Positions 55,985 to 63,717 are shown, counted from the first letter of the stretch. The stretch: 64,000 nucleotides of DNA from Symbiodinium natans (GCA_905221605.1 CAJNDS010000546.1:684824-748823); one strand, 5' to 3'. The notes: generated from the letters alone by a model not told the origin. A program made the numbers and translations.

Positions 55985-56115
55985 CAAACCCTAAAGCCTA
56001 AACCCTAGACCCTAACCCTAAACCCTAAACCCTAAACCCTAAACCCCAAACCCTAAACCCTAAACCCTAAACCCTAAACCCTAAACCCTAAACCCTAAAC
56101 CCTAAACCCTAAACC
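55985..56115 (-). repeat. CCCTAAA array
   Basis: Eighteen C-strand units upstream of an exon. Confidence 0.95.
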
Positions 56116-56141
56116 CAACACCTGCACCACATCTGCTGAAG

Positions 56142-56198
56142 GCGGCCTCAGAGAGAAGAGCGAGCTCTGACTCTGGGTTCACTTCGCACCTTGGCTGC
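56142..56198 (+). CDS. Candidate internal exon (19 codons)
   Basis: Acceptor CACATCTGCTGAAG; donor GTTAGGG (GT at 56199). Exactly 19 phase-0 codons: AASERRASSDSGFTSHLGC. The following 152 nt are almost only TTTAGGG and lead in the same phase to the exon at 56351. Confidence 0.65.
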
Positions 56199-56350
56199 GT
56201 TAGGGTTTAGGGTTTAGGGTTTAGGGTTTAGGGTTTAGGGTTTAGGGTTTAGGGTTTAGGGTTTAGGATTTAAAATTTGGGTTTGGGGTTTAGGGTTTAG
56301 GGTTTAGGGTTTAGGGTTTAGGGTTTAGGGTTTAGCTCCATTGCTTCCAG
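56199..56350 (+). repeat. Probable 152-nt intron made of TTTAGGG repeats
   Basis: GTTAGGG, then about 18 TTTAGGG units with one degenerate stretch (GGATTTAAAATTTGGG), then a non-repeat tail CTCCATTGCTTCCAG providing pyrimidines and AG. Flanking exons agree in phase. Confidence 0.7.
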
Positions 56351-56430
56351 GAGCTCAGCGTCATCGAAGGGCCGCTCCCTGCAAGCAGGCGGGAGCTTGT
56401 CACCATCCGGCAAGGGCAGCAGCTGCTAGG
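56351..56430 (+). CDS. Candidate internal exon (80 nt)
   Basis: Acceptor GCTCCATTGCTTCCAG; donor GTTTCGGG (GT at 56431). Phase 0 reads ELSVIEGPLPASRRELVTIR then QGQQLL plus two bases. The leftover phase fits the third frame of the 57052 exon. Confidence 0.65.
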
Positions 56431-56737
56431 GTTTCGGGTTTCGGGTTTAGGGTTTAGGGTTTAGGGTTTAGGGTTTAGGGTTTAGGGTTTAGGGTTCAGG
56501 GTTCAGGGTTCAGGGTTCAGGGTTTTGGGTTTAGGGTTTAGGGTTTACGGTTAGGGTTTAGGGTTTAGGGTTTAGGGTTTAGGATTTAGGGTTTAGGGTT
56601 TAGGGTTCAGGGTTCAGGGTTCAGGGTTCAGGGTTTTGGGTTTAGGGTTGAGGGTTGAGGGTTGAGGGTTGATGGTTGGGGGTTGGGGGTTGGGGGTTGA
56701 GGGTTGAGGGTCGAGGGTTGGGGGGGGGGGGGGGGGG
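56431..56737 (+). repeat. TTTAGGG / TTCAGGG / GGGTTGA arrays ending in poly-G
   Basis: Repeated blocks: TTTAGGG(n)-TTCAGGG(4)-TTTTGGG occurs twice (about 56490-56530 and 56605-56645), so the array itself was duplicated as a unit. GGGTTGA and GGGTTGG units then end in an 18-nt G run (56720-56737). Confidence 0.9.
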
Positions 56738-56859
56738 TTGGGGCGTTGGGCTTAGGTAGGTTTCGGTGGGTTTAGGGCGCCCCTGAACCCCTCCAGTCCT
56801 CCTGAATCCACAGGGGTGGGGGCTCTGTTCGACCACAGTTTCGCCCTTCTTCATATACC

Positions 56860-57030
56860 CTAAGCCCTAGAGCCTAAACCCTAAACCCTAAGCCCTAAAC
56901 CCGAATTAAGCCCTAAAACCTAAACCCTAAACCACAAACCCTAAACCCTAAGCCCTAAACCCTAAGCCCTAAACCGAAACCCTAAACCCTAAGCGCTAAA
57001 CCCAAACCCCAAACCCTAAACCCTAAATCA
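56860..57030 (-). repeat. CCCTAAG / CCCTAAA array
   Basis: C-strand array upstream of the next exon. Confidence 0.9.
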
Positions 57031-57051
57031 AAGCCCCGCCCCATTTGCCAG

Positions 57052-57116
57052 GGCCGACGCACACCTGGGCCTCGAAGCAATATCGCGCACCGGGGGAAGA
57101 TCCTGGAGGAGCCCGG
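57052..57116 (+). CDS. Candidate internal exon (65 nt)
   Basis: Acceptor CCCCATTTGCCAG; donor GTTTAGGG (GT at 57117). In the phase left by 56430 it reads ADAHLGLEAISRTGGRSWRS then P; phase 0 is also open (GRRTPGPRSNIAHRGKILEE). I favour the first because it fits the preceding exon. Confidence 0.55.
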
Positions 57117-57117
57117 G

Positions 57118-57320
57118 TTTAGGGTTTAGAGTTTAGGGTTTAGGGTTCCTTCTTCGAACCTGAAACCCTCAAGCCCTCAAACCCTGAACCCTGTTGCGCT
57201 GTCGAACGCCGGAAGAGCAGCCGTCCGCTTTAGGGCATGTAGGGTTTAGGGTTTCGGGGTCCAGGGAACCCTAAACCCTATACCCCTAAACCCTAAACCC
57301 TAAACCCGAAACCCGAAAGC
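57118..57320 (+). repeat. Short mixed-orientation telomere words
   Basis: G-strand at 57118-57150 and 57240-57262, C-strand at 57268-57318: an inverted arrangement within one gap. A possible exon at 57320-57400 (CSSKLLEFLFQSFFRLRR on the plus strand) is ambiguous because the minus strand is equally open. Confidence 0.7.
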
Positions 57321-57409
57321 ATCACGGCCTGCAGCTCAAAGCTGCTGGAGTTTCTCTTCCAGAGCTTTTTCAGGCTTCGGCGCGTTTTGGGGCCAAGGTG
57401 TTGGGGTTT

Positions 57410-57595
57410 AGGGGTTTTAGGGTTTTTAGGGTTCGTGGGTTTTTGGGTTTATAGAGTTTATGGGGTTTATCGGGGTTTTTAGGGTTTATAGGGTTTGTGG
57501 GGTTTATATGGTTTTTAGGGTTTATAGGGTGTATAGGGTTTATAGGGTTTATAGGGTTTATCGGGTTTATCGGGTTTATCGGGTTTTAGGGGAAC
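57410..57595 (+). repeat. TTTATAGGG / TTTATCGGG variant array
   Basis: About 17 units of GGGTTTATA-type 9-mers; the Tyr/Arg/Val-rich frame over it is repeat translation. Confidence 0.9.
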
Positions 57596-57778
57596 TTTTC
57601 GAACTAGAAGTGGATGGCTTCAATCGTGAATCGAAGTACAGTGAGGAGTCCCTTGCTATTTGGGGGGTGGGGAAGACGGTCTTGGGATGCCTTAGGTGGT
57701 ACGGACATGCAAAGGGACCGTTTCGGTTGCAGATCTCTGGGAAGACATCCAGTTTCTGCTGACTCGAAGTGAAAGGGT

Positions 57779-57923
57779 TCTTCAGGGAGGAGGGTTTCAA
57801 GGGGGGTATGCAACCCAAGGTTCCCTAGTGCTCTCTAGTACCCCCTCAGGCTCCCTAAGCTTCCCTTAGGGTACCTACCCTAAACCCTAAACCGTAGACC
57901 CTAAAGCCCCCCTCCCTTAAGAA
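57779..57923. mobile_element. G-family element, copy G4 (inverted), with telomere insert
   Basis: GTTCTTCAGGGAGGAGGG at the left and CCCCCCTCCCTTAAGAAC at the right are inverse-related; the core is the reverse complement of G2. CCTAAACCCTAAACCGTAG lies at about 57877-57905, where G2 has no telomere repeat. Confidence 0.65.
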
Positions 57924-58383
57924 CTCTAAAGCGAAGTGTCGAGGCAGGTGGGGCCGAATGATCCCTTCAGGGAACAAGTTGCGACCTCCGGTCGAGTACA
58001 GGGTTTAGGGTTTAGGCTTTTGGCTTTAGGCTTTAGGCTTTTGGCTTTAGGGTTTAGGGTTCAGGGTTCAGGGGTCAGGGTTCGGGGTAGTTTAGGGCAT
58101 TCGTTTGGAGGATCCCAAGCTGATGCCGTGCCATTTAGCAGGGCTTAGGCTTAGGGCTTAGGGTTGAGGGTTCATGGTTTAGGGCGCTTCCTTCTCCAAC
58201 CCTCATTGCGAAGCGGCGTGATCTCTTCGGGATGGTCAACTGTGCCCAAAAAATAGTACTGTTGCGGATGACAGGCATACACCTCCGAGAGTTTTTGGGT
58301 TTGGGGTTGAATTAGGGTTTAGTGTTTCGGGTTCAATTAGGATTTAAAGCGTTTTATACCTGGTCACCCATGCATCCCCACAG

Positions 58384-58463
58384 CATTGCCAACCTTGTGC
58401 AACTTGACGACGAGGCCCACCCTCGACAACCCACTCACCTCTGCTTAGAGAAGCCCAAATTGC
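58384..58463 (+). CDS. Candidate internal exon (80 nt)
   Basis: Acceptor CATGCATCCCCACAG; donor GTAGAC (GT at 58464). After one base it reads IANLVQLDDEAHPRQPTHLC then LEKPKL plus one base. The leftover phase is completed exactly by the exon at 58567. Confidence 0.65.
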
Positions 58464-58566
58464 GTAGACCCTCGACCCCAAACCCTAAACCCCAAACCCC
58501 AAACCCCAAACCCTAAACCCCAAACCCCAAACCCTAAACCCTAAACCCTAAACCCTGGCTTGCGAG
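58464..58566 (-). repeat. Probable 103-nt intron of C-strand telomere repeats
   Basis: GTAGACCCTCGACC, then about 10 CCCTAAA/CCCCAAA units, then CCCTGGCTTGCGAG. The flanking exons agree in phase. Confidence 0.7.
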
Positions 58567-58655
58567 GCGAGAGGACAAGCATACAAGACCTCCACCCGGA
58601 CCTCCGCAACAAGCTGCGCTCCGTCAGGGGCCCCCAGTTCTGGGGGAGGGGAGCT
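58567..58655 (+). CDS. Candidate internal exon (89 nt)
   Basis: Acceptor CTGGCTTGCGAG; donor GTTTACTGC (GT at 58656). With two entry bases it reads ERTSIQDLHPDLRNKLRSVR then GPQFWGRGA, ending in phase 0, which fits the next candidate at 59720. The 3' end and donor are partly duplicated at 58894. Confidence 0.65.
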
Positions 58656-58764
58656 TGTTTACTGCTTAGAGTTTTGGGGGTTCGGGGTTTAGGGTTTAGG
58701 GTTTAGGGTTTGGGGTTTAGGGTTTAGGGTTTAGGGTCTCAAGGGATGAAGACTCCTACCCGTC

Positions 58765-58867
58765 GGGTTGTACCCCTGAAGAATCCCCTTACTGTACTCC
58801 TCATATGGCCCTTACATTACCCTAGGGATCGTTAAGCAGGGTCCCCCAAATGTAGGGGTGCAACCTT
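58765..58867. mobile_element. TIR element GGGTTGTACCCCT...AGGGGTGCAACC
   Basis: 13-bp termini in inverse orientation plus an inner pair CCCTTACATT/AATGTAGGGG. Lies in the intron after the 58567 exon. Confidence 0.55.
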
Positions 58868-59056
58868 AAGGGTCCAAGGGACAAACCCCTAGACAGTTCT
58901 GGGGGAGGGAGCTGTTTACTGCTTAAGGTTTCGGGCTCTGGGGTTTGGTTTAGGGTTTAGGGTTCAGGGTTTACTGCTTAGGGTTTTGGGGTTTAGAGTT
59001 TAGGGTCAATGCGTTTACTGCTTGATATAGCCTAATAACTAGAACAGGGATTTGGG

Positions 59057-59108
59057 GGGTTATTATATAGGGATCATAAGGGAATACTATTAGTAATCAT
59101 TCCGACCC
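59057..59108 (-). mobile_element. H-family element, copy H2 (uninterrupted)
   Basis: The reverse complement GGGTCGGAATGATTACTAAT AGTATTCCCTTATG matches H1 without the telomere-like insert, so it represents the empty state. Confidence 0.7.
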
Positions 59109-59324
59109 ATCGTAGGGTTTTGGGGTTTGGGGTTTAGGCCTTGGGGTTTGCGGCCTAGGGCTTTGGGGTTTTGGGCTCAGGGTTTACTGCTTGGGGTGTT
59201 GTTTAGGGTTTAGGGTTTTGGGTTTTGCGTTTTGCGTTTTGGGTTTAGGGTTTAGGGTGTAGGGGTTTTTCGGGTTGTTCGAATACTCCCAAAGTCCCTA
59301 GGTCCCCGAACCCTGAGGTTCCTT

Positions 59325-59390
59325 CGCCCTAAACCCTAAACCCTAAACCCTAAACCCTAAACCCTAAACCCTCAACCCTAAACCCTAAGG
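59325..59390 (-). repeat. CCCTAAA array
   Basis: Nine C-strand units bracketed by GGTTCCTTCG on both sides (about 59308 and 59388). Confidence 0.9.
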
Positions 59391-59555
59391 TTCCTTCGGG
59401 ATTTGAGGCTTAGAGGTGGAGGGTGGAGGTTTCGGGTGTCTTGAAGCTTGAATGTTCATGCTTTCGGGCGCGGCAACTCTGTGGTCTGCCTTTACGGAGC
59501 TGTAGAGGACATAGGGGACCATTCACGGAGGGACTTTGGGGGTGTCGGACTATCC

Positions 59556-59670
59556 CTTAACCCCTAAACCCCTAAACCCCGAAACCCCTAAACCCCTAAA
59601 CCCCTCAACCCCTAAACCCCTAAACCCCTAAACCCCTCAACCCCTAAACCCCTAAACCCCGAAACCGAAA
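59556..59670 (-). repeat. CCCCTAAA 8-mer array
   Basis: Fourteen 8-mers with CCCCTCAA and CCCCGAAA variants. Confidence 0.95.
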
Positions 59671-59719
59671 TCCTCAAACCCTATGTTTACCCTGAAACCC
59701 CGAACCCTGCGTCCTTCAG

Positions 59720-59768
59720 CGCTTGCCTGCGAGGTCTACTAGTTTTGGAACTCAGGGTGCCACGCAAA
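59720..59768 (+). CDS. Candidate internal exon (49 nt)
   Basis: Acceptor CCCTGCGTCCTTCAG; donor GTTTAGGG-like (GT at 59769). Phase 0 reads RLPARSTSFGTQGATQ plus one base, consistent with the 58655 border. Confidence 0.55.
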
Positions 59769-59794
59769 GTTTAGGGTGTGGGATGTGGTGTTCA

Positions 59795-59850
59795 GGGTTT
59801 AGGGTTTAGGGTTTAGGGTTTAGGGTTTAGGGTTTAGGGTGTAGGTTTTT
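59795..59850 (+). repeat. TTTAGGG array
   Basis: Seven G-strand units. Confidence 0.9.
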
Positions 59851-59897
59851 GGGGTTTCTCCCAAGATCCTAAACCGTCAGCCCCCAAAACCCTAAAG

Positions 59898-59961
59898 CTG
59901 CGCTGAGGTGAGGAAGGCGAGTCTTCGTGGCGAGGGGAGCCGCTTCCCCGCGAAAGAAGGG
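59898..59961 (+). CDS. Weak candidate exon
   Basis: After CCCTAAAG the frame reads CAEVRKASLRGEGSRFPAKE then G, up to a G-rich run. Phase does not match the preceding candidate. Confidence 0.3.
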
Positions 59962-59999
59962 GGGGGCAGGGGGGGGTGTGAGGGGCGAGGGGGAGTTTG

Positions 60000-60075
60000 G
60001 GGTTTAGGGTTTGGGGTTTAGGGTTTAGGGTTTGGGGTTTGGGGTTTAGGGTTTAGGGTTTGGGGTTTAGATTGG
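60000..60075 (+). repeat. TTTGGGG / TTTAGGG array
   Basis: G-strand, alternating the two 7-mers. 60076-60566 is mixed unique DNA with a C14 tract near 60489; no exon called. Confidence 0.9.
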
Positions 60076-60717
60076 GTGTGAAGGGGGGGGGAGAGGGCTT
60101 CGGATCTGGGGCGTAGGGCTGAGGGTCCCGCACGTTCTACGGCTTAGGTTCGGCTTTTCAGAACACCTCAAACCCTAAAACCCTAGAACCTCAAACCCTG
60201 ACCCCAAGACCTTCAAGACCCTGTTACAACTGCACTCTTAAACCCAGTTCAGTGCCATTTCTGGGTTTAGGGTTTAGGGTAGTGGGTTAGAAATACCATG
60301 AGCTTCAACCCTAACCCTAAACCCTAAACCTTCAGGGTTCCGGGTTTGGGGTTTTGGGGGGCGGGCGGGGCGGGGGGAGGGGGGGGAATCCACAATTGGC
60401 CACTCTACGCAGAAGCACTAGAAACTACGGAAAGTTTCCTCAAAGTTCGAGGCTACTGACATGGCTACTGGCTTTTCACGCAGAACCTCCCCCCCCCCCC
60501 CACCCCCAAAGGGTAGAATCTTCCCTGAGTCTGAGCAGAAAACTATTGGAGCCCACAAAAAAACTACCCTAAACCCTAAACCCTAAACCCAAAGCCCTGA
60601 ACCCTAAACTGATGGAACCCAGAAACAAGCGACAGAAGGTTTCAGTCCCTTTGAAGGGCTCTTGGGCTCTCAAAGCCCCCAAAACGCCAAAAACCCTCAA
60701 ACCCTGGCCCGGAAGCC

Positions 60718-60790
60718 CTAAACCCTAAACCCTAAACCCTAAACCCTAAACCCTAAACCCTAAACCCTGAACCCTTGACCCTTAACCCTT
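60718..60790 (-). repeat. CCCTAAA array
   Basis: Nine C-strand units. Confidence 0.95.
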
Positions 60791-60849
60791 AACCGCCCCT
60801 AAACCCATAAACCCTCCAAACCCTTGAAGCCACCTGCTCAGATTTCCAG

Positions 60850-60897
60850 CTCCATCCCTTCTTCAATGAGGCGCAGAGGCAGCCGACTGGGATCTAA
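60850..60897 (+). CDS. Candidate short terminal exon
   Basis: Acceptor CACCTGCTCAGATTTCCAG. Phase 0 reads LHPFFNEAQRQPTGI and TAA, with no GT donor nearby. Confidence 0.4.
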   Translation, partial: LHPFFNEAQRQPTGI

Positions 60898-60912
60898 GCA
60901 CATCTACCCCTT

Positions 60913-61170
60913 AACCCTAAAACCCTAAAACCCTAAAACCCTAGAACCCTAGAACCCTAGAACCCTAGAACCCTAGAACCCTAGAACCCTAGAACCCTAG
61001 AACCCTAGAACCCTAGAACCCTAGAACCCTAGAACCCTAGAACCCTAAAACCCTAAAACCCTAAAACCCTAAAACCCTAAAACCCTAAAACCCTAAAACC
61101 CTAAAACCCTAAACCCTACACCCCAACCCCGAAACCCTAAACCGTAAACCGCAACTCGTAAACCGTAACC
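60913..61170 (-). repeat. CCCTAGAA then CCCTAAAA 8-mer array
   Basis: About 14 CCCTAGAA units are sharply followed by about nine CCCTAAAA units, then mixed 7-mers. Confidence 0.95.
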
Positions 61171-61240
61171 AACCCTGAACCAACCCCATGGAAGCAGTCT
61201 ACTCAGAAGGGTCCCTGGAACTTTCGATTTATTCGGGCTT

Positions 61241-61383
61241 CATGGTCGCCCAGTGCTACCCTTTTGTGCCCCGTTTGTCTTGTTCAAGGTTCGGGTTAAG
61301 GGTTTAGAGTTCAGGTTCCCTTGTGAAGCAGCCAACCCCAAAAGGGGTGCCCGTACTTTAATATGTTTTCTGGGCTACCCAGG
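61241..61383. mobile_element. E-family TIR element, copy E4, with telomere-like insert
   Basis: ATGGTCGCCCAGTGCTACCC at the left and the inverse of TCTGGGCTACCCAGG at the right. Between CAAGGTT and TTCCCTTGTGAAGC it carries CGGGTTAAGGGTTTAGAGTT CAGG, absent at the same place in E3. Confidence 0.7.
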
Positions 61384-61805
61384 CTTAAATATGTGTAGAG
61401 CCTCCAACTTTACTTAGTCTGCTGCGGCGGGGGCAGATAATTATGCTGGAACCTTGTCAGAATGATTGCCCCGGGTTTGATGGGGCTTCAAGACCATTTG
61501 CTTATTAAGAAGCCCCCAACAACAGACACACATTCTTAGGTTCTCAGGGCAAAAGAGGGGTGTTTTTGTTTGTTCTTTGGGGGGTGTTCTTAGCAAAGGG
61601 TAGTTCCAAAGTACCCCGGGTGGCATCCCCCAGCCTTGTGCTGGGTGACTTGGGGGAGTGTGTCACATTGGTACACTTTAAACACACCTAAATTTGTTCT
61701 GCTTGTGGCTATAAGTAAAGTTTCGGACAACTAGGGCTATGTCTGAAGTTTCGGGCAACTAGAGCTTTCCAGCATAAATCCTGAAGTTTCTACGTTCCTT
61801 TCAAG
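61384..61805. other. Unique sequence
   Basis: GAAGTTTCGGGCAACTAG-like words occur twice (61702 and 61745), an imperfect duplication. No exon called. Confidence 0.3.
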
Positions 61806-61919
61806 TTTCCGGATCCTAGTAGGGAATGAGGGAATCAGGTACCGGTGAACCCTCAAACACCCCTTGAGGGATTGTACCAGGTCCCTAGCTCCCTCATGCC
61901 CTACAAATAACCAGTAAAG
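61806..61919. mobile_element. D-family TIR element, copy D3
   Basis: TAGTAGGGAATGAGGGAATC then AGGTACC at the left; the reverse complement of the right end is CTTTACTGGTTATTTGTAGG followed by GCATGAGGGAG. Confidence 0.65.
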
Positions 61920-62051
61920 CACACTCTCTCAACCCTCAACCCTAAACCCTCAACCCTCAGCCCTAAACCCTAAACCCTCAACCCTAAACCCTTAACCATT
62001 GAGCCTTAACCCTAAACCTTAACACACCCCGGAGCGCTAATGCGGCGGCAG

Positions 62052-62099
62052 GGCCGGCCTAAGGAGAACATGCTCCGAGGACGGGCAACTGCTGATAGG
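62052..62099 (+). CDS. Candidate internal exon (16 codons)
   Basis: Acceptor GCTAATGCGGCGGCAG; donor GTCTAGGG (GT at 62100). Exactly 16 phase-0 codons: GRPKENMLRGRATADR. Basic. Confidence 0.55.
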
Positions 62100-62205
62100 G
62101 TCTAGGGTTTGGGGCTTGGGGTTTAGGTTTAGGGTCTAGGGTTTGCGGTTTAGGGGTTCAGGTTCAGGGTTTGGGGTTTAGGGTTTAAGTTTCTGGGTTT
62201 AGGGT
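62100..62205 (+). repeat. Degenerate TTTAGGG array
   Basis: Starts at the exon edge. A rearranged N-family fragment (GGTTACATGGTCC; GGGTTCTGAAGTATGGGCCC) follows at 62218-62282. Confidence 0.8.
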
Positions 62206-62414
62206 TCGTCGACGCGAGGTTACATGGTCCCTGACTGAATATGGTACCTTACCTTCTTCAAAGGGTTCTGAAGTATGGGCCCGTGGGAGGAGTATATGAG
62301 TTAGAGGATACCTTGCCTACTTAGGTGCACGGTACCACCCAGCCCCCACCCTAGGATGAAATCTGCATTAAGATCTCAGCCCCAACCCTAGGATTAAAAT
62401 CTATCTCAGCCCCA

Positions 62415-62590
62415 CACCCTAAACCCTGAACCCGAAACCCTGAACTCCACCACCAGGATATGCACCCCAGAATCCCAACCTAAACCCTAAACCCTAAACG
62501 CTAAACCCTAAACCCTAAACCCTAAACCCTAAACCCTAAACCCGAAACCCGAAACCCTAAACCCTAAACCCTAAACCCTAAACTCAAACT
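62415..62590 (-). repeat. CCCTAAA array
   Basis: About 17 C-strand units at 62470-62590. Confidence 0.9.
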
Positions 62591-62694
62591 TGACTACTAT
62601 CTCAGTGCCATCCGCCGAACAAGGCAAGGGGGAGTCTTCTAGAATTTAGTTCACGGTTTAGGGCTAAGGGCTGTAACTCTTATGGACTTAGAAC

Positions 62695-62820
62695 AAATGA
62701 ACGTTTATGTGCTATACTTCCAGACTTACATCATAGCTTTATGTAAGTTTTTCTGGTTCACAGCTTTATGTGCTATACTTACATCGTAGCTTTATGGTAT
62801 AAGTTTTTCTGGTTTGTCAT
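62695..62820 (+). repeat. Imperfect tandem duplication, about 60 bp
   Basis: CTATACTT...ACATCATAGCTTTATG...TAAGTTTTTCTGGTT is followed by CTATACTTACATCGTAGCTT and TAAGTTTTTCTGGTT. The second copy supplies the pyrimidine tract before the exon at 62827. Confidence 0.75.
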
Positions 62821-62826
62821 CCACAG

Positions 62827-62927
62827 GTATGTGGGTCCATAGATGCGAGTATTGGGGCTACAGAAGACTGCAGCGGGATGCCCCTCCTAGAGCCCGCATT
62901 CCCTTCTTTCACTGCCTAGGCTCCTAA
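62827..62927 (+). CDS. Candidate terminal exon
   Basis: Acceptor TCTGGTTTGTCATCCACAG. Phase 0, fitting 62099, reads VCGSIDASIGATEDCSGMPL then LEPAFPSFTA and TAG (62917). The third frame is also open (WVHRCEYWGYRRLQRDAPPR, TAA at 62925). Either would be a C-terminus. Confidence 0.5.
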
Positions 62928-63005
62928 ACCCTAAACCCTAAACCCTAAACCCTAAACCCTAACCCTAAACCCTAAACCCTAAACCCTAAACCCTAAACCC
63001 TAAAC
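62928..63005 (-). repeat. CCCTAAA array
   Basis: Eleven C-strand units leading into CCGCAG. Confidence 0.95.
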
Positions 63006-63010
63006 CGCAG

Positions 63011-63109
63011 CTCTGCAACTCCAATAAGCAAGAAAAAAGCAGCAAAGGGGGCACCTTGCTTCTTAGGTGGCCACCCAGGACCCCAAAGCGAAGCCCTAAA
63101 GGGATTCGG
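63011..63109 (+). CDS. Candidate internal exon (33 codons)
   Basis: Acceptor CCCTAAACCGCAG; donor GTTCAAG (GT at 63110). Exactly 33 phase-0 codons: LCNSNKQEKSSKGGTLLLRW then PPRTPKRSPKGIR. Basic tail. The C-strand array before and G-strand array after fit the general layout. Confidence 0.55.
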
Positions 63110-63117
63110 GTTCAAGT

Positions 63118-63210
63118 TTTAGGGTTTAGGGTTTAGGGTTTAGGGTTTAGGGTTTAGGGTTTAGGGTTTAGGGTTTAGGGTTTAGGGTTTAGGGTTTAGG
63201 GTTTAGGGTT
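63118..63210 (+). repeat. TTTAGGG array
   Basis: Thirteen perfect G-strand units. Confidence 0.95.
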
Positions 63211-63299
63211 CGATGGCGTTCGGACACTGGTCTAAACCCCTAAAGCCCACACCCTAGCAAGTATGCCTAAGCCCAGGTTCGTCCCAAGCCCAAAGCCTC

Positions 63300-63570
63300 A
63301 AACCCGAACCCTAAACTCTGAACCACATCTGCATGCCCCAAACCCCAGACCGCAAGCCCCAATACCCCGGCCCCAAGCCCCAAACCCTAAACCCTCAAGC
63401 CCAAGCCCTAAACCCGAAAGCCCAGGCCCTAAACCCTAAACCCCAAGCCCTAAGTCCCAAACTGTAAACCCCAAGCCCGAAAGCCCCAAGCCCCAAGCCC
63501 TGAACCCTCAATCCTAAACCCTACACCCTTAACCCCACACCCTAAACCCTAAACCCCAAACCCTGAACCT
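63300..63570 (-). repeat. Degenerate CCCTAAA / CCCCAAG array
   Basis: C-strand words dominated by CCCCAAGC and CCCTAAAC. Confidence 0.8.
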
Positions 63571-63588
63571 TCATGCCCGAACACAAAG

Positions 63589-63651
63589 GACATGGGCATG
63601 GAGAGCGTAACGGAACTAGCCATGGAGGGCTTGGAGCTGAGGCCATATCTG
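63589..63651 (+). CDS. Candidate exon near window end
   Basis: After CCGAACACAAAG the frame reads DMGMESVTELAMEGLELRPY then L. Acidic helix-like. It ends at a T-rich stretch that precedes G21 (63697-63717). Confidence 0.4.
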
Positions 63652-63696
63652 TTTTTTTGTGTTCTTATTATTTTCTGATTATCTTTCTTTTCTTTT

Positions 63697-63717
63697 GGGG
63701 GGGGGGGGGGGGGGGGG
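63697..63717 (+). repeat. Poly-G tract (21 nt)
   Basis: Preceded by TCTTTCTTTTCTTTT. The remaining 63718-64000 holds degenerate TTTAGGG words and unique DNA; no gene called. Confidence 0.9.

Larger units (their letters stand above)
58657..59195 (+). repeat. Five copies of the donor-like word TTTACTGCTT
   Basis: At about 58657, 58912, 58971, 59012 and 59182, each followed by TAGGGTTTTGGGG-like sequence. 58894-58936 also copies the exon end CAGTTCTGGGGGAGGG. Confidence 0.75.
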
